Origin: Carboxylicivirga caseinilyticus
GTDB taxonomy: Bacteria; Bacteroidota; Bacteroidia; Bacteroidales; Marinilabiliaceae
Direction of reading: 5' to 3'
NCBI GenBank assembly: GCA_025499705.1
Contig: JAFMVE010000002.1
Span: forward strand, 159,389 to 223,388
Length of the DNA: 64,000 nt
Shown in pieces: positions 38,027 through 47,190 of this stretch. Numbering within the stretch: the first letter of the stretch is position 1; each line of letters opens with the position of its first letter. The notes beneath the pieces were generated by a model. That model was not told the DNA's origin and did not search any database. It worked only from the letters and a program-made list of their open reading frames with translations. A program made the position numbers and the translations under genes.

Positions 38027-39022
38027 ATGAATAAGTACTTCAGACAATACGGATTACTATTAATTATCAGTTTGCTTCTTTTTTCATGCAAGGATAAAAA
38101 AAGTAATTATAAACCCAATGTAGCTGGTAAGGCCGGAGAACTTCTCATTGTGATGGATGATAAGATAAAACAATCTGAAGCCGGAAAAGACCTTCAAAGA
38201 GCCGTACTTGAAACATATTTAGGACTTCCTCAGGACGAACCTCACTTTGATATGCTTATCACTCCTCACAGAGGATTTTCATCAAACCTAAGAACATTCA
38301 GAAACCTGATTGTAACTGAAATCTCAGGTAATATTAAGAATGATACCGTTATGTATTATCATGATTACTGGGCTCGCCCACAGTCAATGGTTCGCATTAC
38401 AGCTAAAGACACCGTTAGCCTGGGTCAGTTAGTAGAACGACATACCCTACGCATGTTGAGTTTCTTCAATAAAGCAGAAAGAGATCGCAGTATTGGTTAT
38501 TTTAAAGCCACTCCAAACTCACAAATCATTGAAGAAATAAAAACCGAATGGAATATCAATCTTACTGTTCCGGCCAATTTTAAAAACAGAAATACCAATG
38601 GACACTTTACCTGGCTGGGTGAAGATGCTCAATGGGGAACTCAGGGCTTTTTGGTTTACGAATTTCCATATATTGGTGAGGGCACATTCTCTAAAGAATA
38701 CTTATTGAATAAACGTGATTCGGTTTTACAAAAGAATGTTCCGGGTCCAAGTGATGGCTCATACATGACTACAGAACACAACGTTCCTGTAATTTATAAA
38801 ACAGCCGAAATCAATGATATTCCTGTTGTTGAGATAAGAGGCCTATGGAAAGTTATGGGTGATATGATGGGTGGCCCCTTTATTTTGCATGCTCATCACG
38901 ATTTAAAAAACAACCGCGTGGTAGTTACAGAGGGTTTTGTTTATTGCCCCGAGAAACCTGAGAAAAGAGATAAAATAAGACAACTCGAAGCCTTGATGTA
39001 CACTTTTAATTTTATACAATAA
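38027..39022 (+). CDS. DUF4837 family lipoprotein
   Basis: The 331-aa protein has a lipoprotein signal with lipidated C21 (LLFSC) followed by KDKKSNYKPNVAGKAGELLIVMDD. The segments TPHRGFSSNLRTFRNLI, YYHDYWARPQSMVRITA and RGLWKVMGDMMGGPF identify DUF4837, a Bacteroidetes-restricted family of unknown function. The stop overlaps the next start by one base (TAATG), so translation may be coupled. Its gene neighbours suggest a role in the envelope. Confidence 0.85.
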   Translation: MNKYFRQYGLLLIISLLLFSCKDKKSNYKPNVAGKAGELLIVMDDKIKQSEAGKDLQRAVLETYLGLPQDEPHFDMLITPHRGFSSNLRTFRNLIVTEISGNIKNDTVMYYHDYWARPQSMVRITAKDTVSLGQLVERHTLRMLSFFNKAERDRSIGYFKATPNSQIIEEIKTEWNINLTVPANFKNRNTNGHFTWLGEDAQWGTQGFLVYEFPYIGEGTFSKEYLLNKRDSVLQKNVPGPSDGSYMTTEHNVPVIYKTAEINDIPVVEIRGLWKVMGDMMGGPFILHAHHDLKNNRVVVTEGFVYCPEKPEKRDKIRQLEALMYTFNFIQ

Positions 39023-39426
39023 TGCTTCCAGAACTCAATCGAAAAGCTCTTCAACAGGCATGTACCAGAGAAGACTTAATCAAAAAAACTGCCGCTCAGA
39101 TCATAAAAGACTTTGCTGAATTTGGCTTTGATGTTCATTTTTCTGGTAGTGTTGAGAATTTTTACGATGAACTATTCGGACAAATGAAAAAACACCTGGA
39201 AGCGATTCTAAGTGAGCACTACACTCGCTTTTTAAGTTTTTTATACCGTATTGATGTTACGGAAAATCAGGTTGCTCATTATCAAAATGAAATGAAGGAT
39301 GCCAGTTACGAAGAAGCTCTCACTGAACTGATTATTCATCGCGAATTAAAAAAAGTGATGATAAGAGAATACTTTAAAGCTAAAAATCCGTCAACCGAAA
39401 ATGACTTCGGATTGTTGGATACCTAG
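39022..39426 (+). CDS. 134-aa soluble protein of unknown function
   Basis: I do not recognise the family. The protein appears all-helical, with no signal peptide or membrane segment: LNRKALQQACTREDLIKKTAAQIIKDFAEFGFDVHFSG is followed by a helix-rich middle and an acidic C-terminus. It overlaps the DUF4837 stop by one base and precedes the M17 peptidase by 20 nt. The tight linkage argues that it is real and expressed with them. Confidence 0.75.
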   Translation: MLPELNRKALQQACTREDLIKKTAAQIIKDFAEFGFDVHFSGSVENFYDELFGQMKKHLEAILSEHYTRFLSFLYRIDVTENQVAHYQNEMKDASYEEALTELIIHRELKKVMIREYFKAKNPSTENDFGLLDT

Positions 39427-39446
39427 TAACTGTAAATAAAATAAAT

Positions 39447-40883
39447 ATGACACTTCAAATAAAACACACAGGAGAGAAACCAGAAGGTGTTCGTAACCTG
39501 TTTTTGGTTAATGATACTAACGTATTAAAAGATTTCGGCTTTAACAATGAAGCTTTGGCTTTTGTAAAAGAAAAAGCAGAAGCCGATGAAAAACTTATTA
39601 CCATCACAACCTACCATATCACTTACCATGTTCTGATAATTGAGAATGAACTATTAAGTGATAATGTCATTGAGAAAATCAGGAAGAATGGGCATACTAT
39701 TACATCAGGTATGCGTAAAGACAAAAAGGAAGCCATTTGTCTTTATGATTCAACAGGTAATAAAGCAGCTGTTTTAGCTCTTGCAGAAGGGCTGGCTCTT
39801 TCCTCCTATCAGTTTGATAAATACCAAACAAAAAAAGATAAGAGTTTTGATGATTTTACCATTTGGGTAGCTTCAGCTGCTGTTAATCAAATTGAATTAA
39901 ACGAATTACAATTGCTTTGCGAAAGTGTTTTTTTAACACGCAACCTGGTTAATGAGCCTGTATCAACACTGGATGTGGCAGCTCTTTCAGAAACCATTGA
40001 GCAACTTGGAAAAAAATATGGATTTTCGGTTGAAATTTTCAACAAAGCAAAATTAGAATCACTTAAGTTTGGCGGCTTATTAGGAGTAAATAAAGGTAGT
40101 ATTGATCCTCCGGCATTTCATATTCTGGAATGGAAACCCGAGAATGCTAAAAACACAAAACCAGTTGTGCTGGTTGGTAAAGGTGTAGTTTTTGATACAG
40201 GCGGTATCAACCTTAAAACACCTCCGGGAAGTTTGGATGACATGAAATCTGACATGGGAGGTGCGGCATCGGTAACCGGAACATTAATGGCTGTTGCAGC
40301 CAACAAATTGCCGGTTCATGTTATTGGATTAATACCAGCAACAGATAACCGTCCGGGAGGAAATGCAATTGTTCCGGGTGATGTTCTTGCCATGCATAAC
40401 GGCAAAACTGTTGAAGTTTTAAATACAGATGCCGAAGGCCGATTGATTCTGGCTGATGCCTTAAGTTACTCGAAAAAATATGATCCCGAATTGGTTATTG
40501 ATCTGGCAACTTTAACAGGAAGTGCGGTAATGGCAATTGGGCAGTACGCTACAGTTGGTATGGGAACAGCCGACGATAAGATTTTCGAAAGTATTACTCA
40601 AGCAGGATTCAGTGTTAACGAACGAATTGTACGCTTTCCGTTCTGGGAGGACTACGATGATTTGATTAAATCAGAAGTTGCTGACATCAAAAATATAGGT
40701 GGACGTGAAGGCGGCGCAATCACAGCAGGTAAATTTCTTAGTCATTTTGTTGATGCTCCGTGGATACATCTGGATATTGCCGGACCTGCATTTGTAAAAT
40801 CAGCTGACAGCTACAGAGGTTATGGTGCATCAGGAGTTGGAGTACGATTGCTATACGAATTCCTGAAGAACAGATCTGAATAA
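39447..40883 (+). CDS. pepA: M17 leucyl aminopeptidase family protein
   Basis: The 478-aa cytoplasmic enzyme has the full M17 metal site: VGKGVVFDTGGINLKT (Lys and Asp), MKSDMGGAASV, and the signature NTDAEGRLILADAL, followed by LVIDLATLTGSAVMAIG. The N-terminal half is the less conserved M17_N domain. It removes N-terminal residues from peptides, usually as a hexamer with two metal ions per site. Length is typical. Confidence 0.93.
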   Translation: MTLQIKHTGEKPEGVRNLFLVNDTNVLKDFGFNNEALAFVKEKAEADEKLITITTYHITYHVLIIENELLSDNVIEKIRKNGHTITSGMRKDKKEAICLYDSTGNKAAVLALAEGLALSSYQFDKYQTKKDKSFDDFTIWVASAAVNQIELNELQLLCESVFLTRNLVNEPVSTLDVAALSETIEQLGKKYGFSVEIFNKAKLESLKFGGLLGVNKGSIDPPAFHILEWKPENAKNTKPVVLVGKGVVFDTGGINLKTPPGSLDDMKSDMGGAASVTGTLMAVAANKLPVHVIGLIPATDNRPGGNAIVPGDVLAMHNGKTVEVLNTDAEGRLILADALSYSKKYDPELVIDLATLTGSAVMAIGQYATVGMGTADDKIFESITQAGFSVNERIVRFPFWEDYDDLIKSEVADIKNIGGREGGAITAGKFLSHFVDAPWIHLDIAGPAFVKSADSYRGYGASGVGVRLLYEFLKNRSE

Positions 40884-40966
40884 ACCTTAGGCTGTCACAA
40901 TTGAATGAATTATGCTGACTAATAAGTCATTTTTATTACTTTTAGTCTGAAAAACGAATCATTTAA

Positions 40967-40979
40967 TGCCCAATGGGCA
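40967..40979. repeat. 13-nt palindrome at the upstream start of pdxA
   Basis: TGCCCA-A-TGGGCA covers the alternative upstream ATG (40966) of pdxA. It could form a small hairpin just before the preferred start at 40993. Significance unknown. Confidence 0.35.
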
Positions 40980-40992
40980 CAACAATATAGAA

Positions 40993-42057
40993 ATGAGTGA
41001 AAACTTAATAAAAGTCGGTATAACACAAGGCGATATTAACGGCATTGGTTATGAGGTAATTTTCAAAACACTGGCCGACAACCGTATATTCGAATCTTTT
41101 ACACCCGTTATTTACGGATCTTCAAAAGTGGCAGCTTATCATCGTAAAGCTTTAAACATACCTAATTTCAGCTTAAATAGCATTAAAGACATTGGTGAGG
41201 CGCATAGTAAACGCATTAATATTATCAATTGTCTGGATGATAACATCAGAGTTGAGTTGGGAAAGTCGACTACTATTGGTGGTGAGGCAGCCTTTAATGC
41301 ATTGGAGTTAGCTGTAAAGGATTTGAAAGATGGAAAAATTGACGTTCTTGTTACGGCTCCGATAAACAAAAAAAATATCCAATCCGATTCTTTTAATTTT
41401 CCAGGACACACTGAATATCTGGAACAACAAGCAGAAGGTTCTAAGGCCTTGATGTTAATGGTTTCGGACATAATGAAAGTTGGAGTGGTTGCAGGTCATG
41501 TACCATTAAAAGATGTTCCTTCAAAAATCACGAAAGAATCTATCCTGGCCAAACTCCGCACTCTGAACGAAACTTTAACAATGGATTTCTCCATTCGCAA
41601 ACCTCGTGTTGCTGTGCTTGGATTGAATCCTCATGCCGGTGATCAGGGTGTTTTGGGAACTGAAGAACAAGACATCATTATACCAGCATTGGATGAAGCC
41701 AAACAAGAAGGTATTATGGCTTTAGGCCCCTATCCTGCTGATGGTTTATTTGGTAGTGAGCAATTCAAAAATTTTGATGCTATTCTGGCAATGTATCACG
41801 ATCAGGGCCTTGCTCCATTTAAAGCACTTACTTTCTCAAAAGGAGTGAACTATACAGCTGGCCTGCCATTCATTCGCACTTCACCTGATCATGGAACGGC
41901 ATTTGATATTGCGGGACAGGATAAAGCAAATTTTGACTCATTCCGCCAGGCTGTTTATTTAGCAATAGATGTTTGCAATAACAGACGAGAAAATAAAGAA
42001 CTTAGGAAAAATCCTCTTAAAACACATGATTTAAGTGAACTCGAAGGTGGTGAATAA
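40993..42057 (+). CDS. pdxA: 4-hydroxythreonine-4-phosphate dehydrogenase
   Basis: PdxA oxidises 4-phosphohydroxy-L-threonine in pyridoxal phosphate synthesis. I choose the ATG at 40993 (354 aa), because MSENLIKVGITQGDINGIGYE is the usual start; an in-frame ATG at 40966 would add nine residues. Metal-binding His in FPGHTEYLEQ and His-Asp in AMYHDQGLAPFK are present, with TSPDHGTAFDIAG near the end. It has a good terminator downstream. Confidence 0.95.
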   Translation: MSENLIKVGITQGDINGIGYEVIFKTLADNRIFESFTPVIYGSSKVAAYHRKALNIPNFSLNSIKDIGEAHSKRINIINCLDDNIRVELGKSTTIGGEAAFNALELAVKDLKDGKIDVLVTAPINKKNIQSDSFNFPGHTEYLEQQAEGSKALMLMVSDIMKVGVVAGHVPLKDVPSKITKESILAKLRTLNETLTMDFSIRKPRVAVLGLNPHAGDQGVLGTEEQDIIIPALDEAKQEGIMALGPYPADGLFGSEQFKNFDAILAMYHDQGLAPFKALTFSKGVNYTAGLPFIRTSPDHGTAFDIAGQDKANFDSFRQAVYLAIDVCNNRRENKELRKNPLKTHDLSELEGGE

Positions 42058-42078
42058 AACACAACCATTTAAAATATT

Positions 42079-42109
42079 AAAAGCAGCCTGATTATTTGGC
42101 TGCTTTTTT
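42079..42109 (+). terminator. Terminator between pdxA and the radical SAM gene (bidirectional)
   Basis: The stem AAAAGCAGCC/GGCTGCTTTT (42079-42088 and 42098-42107) has a 9-nt loop and a T-run on the right and A-run on the left, so it can serve both convergent genes. The radical SAM stop codon (42108-42110) lies at its edge. Confidence 0.85.
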
Positions 42110-43100
42110 ATTTTACATAACAATTGGGATCCTTTGCATGAAAGTCATTATACTTTATGTATGACAAACATTTTAGACCTCCAAAGCAATCTTTTTTATA
42201 AAGACATTCCTGGCATGATTCATCCAATTGCTTTGCATCTCGTAATTTGAGAATAACAGGGTGATTATAATAAATATCCAAAAGATCATCTTTGAATATA
42301 TTTCCTAATTTAACAGGAAGTCTTCTGCAAGGTAGAAGATCGCCGTTAGGCAACACAGATAGCAAAGTATTACCTGCTGAGCATTTATAGGGTCTTCCTC
42401 CTGATTCAATAAACTGAAGCGCTCTTGATGAACTCACCTGAGTATTATAAACAAATCCTTTCAGAAAACTACTTTTTGCATCATTTATACTTGCATTCAG
42501 ATACCTGAATTGACTTGTAGTAAGCTCTAATTCGTCAGTGTCATTATTGGGTAAATATCGGTCTGTCCATACTTTTTTTACTTTATTTTTCCTTGCAAAC
42601 TGCACAACCTTTGAATATTCTCTATAATTTCTTGAATTCGCAGTAAAGGAAAGTATGGTAGGAATTTCATATTTTCTATACATTTTAATTGCCTTTTGCA
42701 CGTTTGCATATGATCCCTTCCCCCTAATAGAATCATTTATTTCCTTGCCCCCTTCCAAACTTAATTGAACAAATTTAGGTTTTAGCTTCTGAAGTTCTTT
42801 TAGCTGGCATTCAGATAATAAAAATCCATTACTTAAGATACCAAATGAAAAATGAAACTGTGTTACAGTGGTATTCAGGAGTTCTATTAAACTTTCATAT
42901 AAAAACGGTTCTCCACCTGTGAAATTTATATGACATGTTATATTAGAATTCCTTTTAGCCAATTCATCAATAAAAGATGAAAGCCTGGAAAGTATTTGGA
43001 TATTACTTTCAAGACTCAATCCGTTATCCTGATAATCTTCCTGATAACAATGCAAACATCGATAGTTGCATTTATCCGTGAGGTGCCATTGAATAGTCAT
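42108..43100 (-). CDS. Radical SAM/SPASM enzyme, probable peptide maturase
   Basis: The 330-aa protein has the radical SAM motif CNYRCLHC (C11, C15, C18), the FTGGEPFLY SAM-binding motif, and a C-terminal SPASM-type cysteine set (C near 242 and 259, then CQECLYKKDC...C and a last C near the terminus) for auxiliary iron-sulfur clusters. It has no N-terminal extension and no clear RRE domain. SPASM enzymes mainly modify ribosomally made peptides. The only tightly linked gene, 11 nt upstream, encodes a membrane protein with a nine-cysteine Gly-rich tail, which is the obvious candidate substrate. Confidence 0.88.
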   Translation of the reverse strand: MTIQWHLTDKCNYRCLHCYQEDYQDNGLSLESNIQILSRLSSFIDELAKRNSNITCHINFTGGEPFLYESLIELLNTTVTQFHFSFGILSNGFLLSECQLKELQKLKPKFVQLSLEGGKEINDSIRGKGSYANVQKAIKMYRKYEIPTILSFTANSRNYREYSKVVQFARKNKVKKVWTDRYLPNNDTDELELTTSQFRYLNASINDAKSSFLKGFVYNTQVSSSRALQFIESGGRPYKCSAGNTLLSVLPNGDLLPCRRLPVKLGNIFKDDLLDIYYNHPVILKLRDAKQLDESCQECLYKKDCFGGLKCLSYIKYNDFHAKDPNCYVK

Positions 43101-43111
43101 TTGTATTAATT

Positions 43112-44050
43112 TTAATCACCACCACATCCTCCGCAGCCGCCACCACAACCACCACTACAACTACTTCCACAACCACTGCTGCATCCGCCACCTCCATCAG
43201 AATACCCACCACTGCATCCACATCCGGAGCATCCTCCAAACCAGATCCACGGAGAAGGATTTTTATCGAATGTATCCGGCAAAAACAGCCCTTTATTTGT
43301 CATATTAAATGCAGCTATTCCAAATATAGCTACTCCAATTAATTCTTCATCGGGAGTAATATCCTTTTTGGTTTTTAACCAATCATAACGCTGCTTTGCC
43401 TTTGCCAACAACTTTTTACCCAACTTAGTCTGATGAGGTTTATTCTTGCCAAATAATATCCACGAAAGAATCACAAAGAATAAAAGCTCCAGCACTAAAA
43501 AGAAAACTGGCTTATCATTTTGAATACCCATCAACATCTTAATTATACCAGGTAACATTGCAAGAATGACAGCTAGAATGGATATATTCTTATTCTTTGA
43601 AACCATTTCTTCATCGGTAACAACCTTAGCTCGCTTAAGCTTTGTGATCTGTAAATTTAATTTTTGAGTAAATTGTTCCGAGTTATCACTCACTATATCC
43701 TTATACAATTTAAAATCATTCAGGTAGATCCAAATAATTTTTTGCAATTCAGTCTGATTCTCTACTGTTATATCTTCTTTTCGATTAAAAGCAATTGCTT
43801 TTCTTCTTGTATTCATTTCTATATGAGATTTATTCCACATCTCATATAGAACGACAGAAATAATGGCTTTTATTCCACCCCGTATATAAGCAAGTTCCAA
43901 ATACGAAAAATTAGACGGATCAGGAATCGCCATTGAGTTGGTACTATCAATCTTTGTTAATATCCATCCCAGTATAAGTACAATAGTCCCATAGATATAA
44001 TAGTAAAGTAAGAAGTCAGGACCTTTAATATTTTGAAGATAATCCAACAT
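43112..44050 (-). CDS. TIGR04222-like membrane protein with Gly/Cys-rich C-terminal tail
   Basis: The 312-aa protein has a hydrophobic segment at ~13-32, the LELAYIRGG motif at 51-59 that resembles the TIGR04222 domain, and a membrane hairpin at ~157-175 and ~181-200. A cytoplasmic-looking basic segment follows. The last 39 residues contain nine cysteines (274, 277, 279, 290, 294, 298, 302, 306, 309) set in Gly and Ser. That tail resembles a RiPP core peptide attached to a membrane domain. The radical SAM/SPASM gene lies 11 nt downstream. Function of the family is not known to me; assignment to TIGR04222 is from memory. Confidence 0.8.
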   Translation of the reverse strand: MLDYLQNIKGPDFLLYYYIYGTIVLILGWILTKIDSTNSMAIPDPSNFSYLELAYIRGGIKAIISVVLYEMWNKSHIEMNTRRKAIAFNRKEDITVENQTELQKIIWIYLNDFKLYKDIVSDNSEQFTQKLNLQITKLKRAKVVTDEEMVSKNKNISILAVILAMLPGIIKMLMGIQNDKPVFFLVLELLFFVILSWILFGKNKPHQTKLGKKLLAKAKQRYDWLKTKKDITPDEELIGVAIFGIAAFNMTNKGLFLPDTFDKNPSPWIWFGGCSGCGCSGGYSDGGGGCSSGCGSSCSGGCGGGCGGCGGD

Positions 44051-44135
44051 TGAGAATTCGATTAGTTGATTTATATATTAAAACTAATTCAACATAATCA
44101 ATATGCAAAAGATCATTTAAAAATTTATGCATTTA

Positions 44136-44168
44136 AAAACAAAAAAGCCCGGCATTATACCGGGCTTT
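44136..44168 (-). terminator. Terminator of the rimP-nusA-infB operon
   Basis: The stem AAAGCCCGG/CCGGGCTTT (44144-44152 and 44160-44168) has an A-run on the plus-strand left, which is a U-run on the minus strand. It lies 22 nt after the infB stop. Confidence 0.88.
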
Positions 44169-44190
44169 ACTTTATAGATAGCTTTTAATC

Positions 44191-47124
44191 TTACAATTTT
44201 CTGCTTACTTCAACTTCTTCGTAGGCCTCAATGATATCGCCAACTTTTATATCGTTGAATTTTTCGATATTCAAACCACATTCATAACCTGATGCAACTT
44301 CTTTCACATCATCTTTGAAGCGTTTCAATGATCCTAATTCTCCGGTATAAACAACGATACCATCTCGTATTACACGTATTTTATGAGTACGTTTTACTTT
44401 TCCTTCCTTCACCATACATCCGGCAATAGTACCCACTTTAGAGATTTTGAATACTTCACGAATCTCAACTGTTGCAGTAACCTGCTCTTTAATTTCCGGC
44501 GAAAGCATACCTTCCATTGCTGATTTTAATTCTTCGATTGCATCATAGATGATTGAATACAGACGGATATCAATTTCTTCTTTCTCTGCCAATCGACGGG
44601 CTGTCATTGAAGGACGAACCTGGAATCCAACCACAATGGCGTTGGATGCAGCTGCCAACATAATATCCGATTCTGAAATCTGACCTACAGCCTTGTGAAT
44701 TACATTCACCTGAATTTCTTCAGTAGATAATTTGATTAATGAGTCAGATAATGCCTCGATAGAACCATCCACATCACCTTTCACAATCACATTCAGTTCC
44801 TGGAAGTTTCCGATAGCAATACGACGACCGATTTCATCAAGCGTGATATGCTTTTTAGTACGCATACCTTGTTCGCGCTGTAACTGCTCACGTTTGTTGG
44901 CAATATCCTTCGCTTCACGTTCGTCTTCCATCACATTAAAACGTTCACCCGCCTGAGGAGCACCATTCAAACCAAGAACCAAAGCTGGTTCAGATGGTCC
45001 AACTTCGTCAACTTTCTGATTACGCTCGTTAAACATCGCTTTAACGTGTCCGTAATGAGAACCTGAAAGCATCATGTCACCAACACGCAAGGTACCAGCC
45101 TGAACAAGAAGTGTTGTAACAAAACCACGTCCTTTATCCAACGATGATTCAATAACACTACCTACTGCACGTTTTTCAGGGTTTGCTTTTAGTTCAAGAA
45201 GGTCAGCTTCCAATAATACTTTTTCAAGTAATTCCTCGATATTAATACCATTCTTAGCTGATATTTCCTGACATTGGTATTTACCACCCCAATCTTCAAC
45301 CAGATAATTCATCTGAGCAAGCTCTTCTCTGATTCTGTCAGGGTTCGCTCCAGGTTTATCAATTTTGTTAATCGCAAAAACAATTGGCACACCTGCAGCA
45401 GATGCATGGTTGATTGCCTCAACTGTCTGTGGCATCACATTATCATCAGCTGCAATTATAATAATTGCAATATCGGTAATCTGAGCACCACGGGCACGCA
45501 TCGCAGTAAACGCTTCGTGACCAGGTGTATCAAGGAAAGTAATCTGACGACCACTCTCAATTTTTACACTATATGCTCCAATATGCTGAGTAATACCTCC
45601 GGCCTCACCGGCTATTACGTTTGCACTACGAATATGGTCAAGTAACGATGTTTTACCATGGTCAACGTGTCCCATCACAGTAACAATAGGAGGACGTTCA
45701 ATCAAATCATCATCACTATCCTCTTCCTCTATAATTGATTCAGCAACATCAGCACTTACAAATTCAACAGTGTAACCAAACTCTTCTGCAACCAGGGTAA
45801 GTGTTTCAGCATCTAATCGCTGATTAATTGAAACAAACATACCCAGGCTCATACAAGTAGATATAATCTGGTTTACTTGCACATCCATCATGTTAGCCAA
45901 TTCATTAGCCGTAACAAACTCAGTTACTTTAATAATTGACTTTTCTTTTTCCTGTTGTTCCAGATCAGCCTGATGACGCTGTGACTGAGCTTCACGTTTT
46001 TCACGACGGTGCTTCGCTCCTTTGCTCTTACCTTTAGAAGTTAAACGAGCAAGCGTATCCTTGATTTGCTTTTGTACATCTTCTTCGTTAATCTCGGCCT
46101 TTTGCGGACGTTTCTTAACTTTCAGATTACGTTTTGAACGAACCTCTTTCTTCTCTCCTTGTCCCTGTCCTTGTGGTTTCTTTTCTCCACCTGCTTGAGG
46201 TTGTTGTTGTTTTTGGTTGATGTCAACCTTTTCTTTATCTTTTTTGATGCGCTTACGTTTGCGCTTCTTACCATTATCTTTGTTACCTTCTGTCTTAGTT
46301 GGTGTTGTTGGCAATTCAATCTTTCCAACAACAGTTGGTCCAGACAGTTTTTTAACCTGAGTAGGACGAAATGCTCCTTCCTCTTCTGTTGAGCTGCTTT
46401 GAGATTCCTGTTTTGGAGCTTCTGCTTTTGGAGTTTCTTCCTTTTTGATAACCTCTGGTTTCTTAACAACAGGTTTCTCGGGTTTTCTTTCCTCTTGCTT
46501 TGGAGCTTCTGCTTTTGGAGCCTCTTTTTTAACTTCAACCTTTTTGGGAGGATTCAAGTCGATTTTACCAACTACTTTAGTCTCAGCAATTGGCTCAACA
46601 CGGGTTGGTATATGTTCAGGTTTCTTAACAACCTTTGGTTTTTCTTCCTTAACCTCTTCAGGCTTTTTCTCAACAGGTTTTTCAACCTTAGGCTCTTCTT
46701 TTTTAGGAGCTTCAACCTTTGGAGCCTCTGCCTTTGGGGTTTCCTTTTTAGGCTCAACCTTTTTAGGAGGATTTAAGTCGATTTTACCAACCACCTTTGG
46801 TCCCTTCGCTTCTAACTTGCGTTCCTCGGCAGCCGGAGCATCATCCTCATCATCAACATCTGAGTCATTATCACCTTGAATATCTTCAATAGAGATTGAC
46901 TCTTTTCTTGGTTTATCTTTGAATTTAGCTAGCTTTTCCGATTCTTTCTTTACATTAGAATCGCTACGGTATTCTTGTCCAAGTACCGAATACATTTCTT
47001 CTGATACCTTTGTATTAGGGTTACTTTCAACGTCATACCCTTTTTTATGCAAGAATTCCACAATGGTGCTAATTCCAACATTGAATTCACGAGCTACTTT
47101 ACTAAGTCTTTTTCCAACTGCCAT
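44191..47124 (-). CDS. infB: Translation initiation factor IF-2
   Basis: The 977-aa GTPase places initiator fMet-tRNA on the 30S subunit. G1 is GHVDHGKTS starting at residue 485, followed by [18 protein letters not shown] and NKIDKPGA; the C-terminal domains that bind fMet-tRNA complete the protein. The N-terminal ~390 residues are Lys/Glu/Pro-rich and contain three copies of VVGKI(D/E)L, two followed by NPPKKVE, indicating internal duplication. It follows nusA by 66 nt and ends at a terminator. The window also holds an initiator tRNA gene at its right end. Confidence 0.98.
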   Translation of the reverse strand: MAVGKRLSKVAREFNVGISTIVEFLHKKGYDVESNPNTKVSEEMYSVLGQEYRSDSNVKKESEKLAKFKDKPRKESISIEDIQGDNDSDVDDEDDAPAAEERKLEAKGPKVVGKIDLNPPKKVEPKKETPKAEAPKVEAPKKEEPKVEKPVEKKPEEVKEEKPKVVKKPEHIPTRVEPIAETKVVGKIDLNPPKKVEVKKEAPKAEAPKQEERKPEKPVVKKPEVIKKEETPKAEAPKQESQSSSTEEEGAFRPTQVKKLSGPTVVGKIELPTTPTKTEGNKDNGKKRKRKRIKKDKEKVDINQKQQQPQAGGEKKPQGQGQGEKKEVRSKRNLKVKKRPQKAEINEEDVQKQIKDTLARLTSKGKSKGAKHRREKREAQSQRHQADLEQQEKEKSIIKVTEFVTANELANMMDVQVNQIISTCMSLGMFVSINQRLDAETLTLVAEEFGYTVEFVSADVAESIIEEEDSDDDLIERPPIVTVMGHVDHGKTSLLDHIRSANVIAGEAGGITQHIGAYSVKIESGRQITFLDTPGHEAFTAMRARGAQITDIAIIIIAADDNVMPQTVEAINHASAAGVPIVFAINKIDKPGANPDRIREELAQMNYLVEDWGGKYQCQEISAKNGINIEELLEKVLLEADLLELKANPEKRAVGSVIESSLDKGRGFVTTLLVQAGTLRVGDMMLSGSHYGHVKAMFNERNQKVDEVGPSEPALVLGLNGAPQAGERFNVMEDEREAKDIANKREQLQREQGMRTKKHITLDEIGRRIAIGNFQELNVIVKGDVDGSIEALSDSLIKLSTEEIQVNVIHKAVGQISESDIMLAAASNAIVVGFQVRPSMTARRLAEKEEIDIRLYSIIYDAIEELKSAMEGMLSPEIKEQVTATVEIREVFKISKVGTIAGCMVKEGKVKRTHKIRVIRDGIVVYTGELGSLKRFKDDVKEVASGYECGLNIEKFNDIKVGDIIEAYEEVEVSRKL

Positions 47125-47190
47125 ATAACAGGACTATTCTTTACAAGTTAATTTTGTTTGGACAATGCTTTGCGACGCAAATATAGCGAA

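Noticed and set aside
42108..44050. Horizontal acquisition of the radical SAM unit
   Set aside because: The unit is AT-rich like its surroundings and flanked by housekeeping genes and terminators, with no repeats, integrase or tRNA beside it; transfer cannot be shown from this sequence.
46540..46800. CRISPR-like repeats in infB
   Set aside because: The repeats are in frame, few, imperfect and unevenly spaced, and encode protein repeats; no array is present in the window.
46122..46879. Several open frames on both strands over the infB N-terminal region
   Set aside because: They arise from the low-complexity Lys/Glu/Pro codons of IF-2 read in other frames and give Arg/Lys- or Phe/Leu-rich nonsense.
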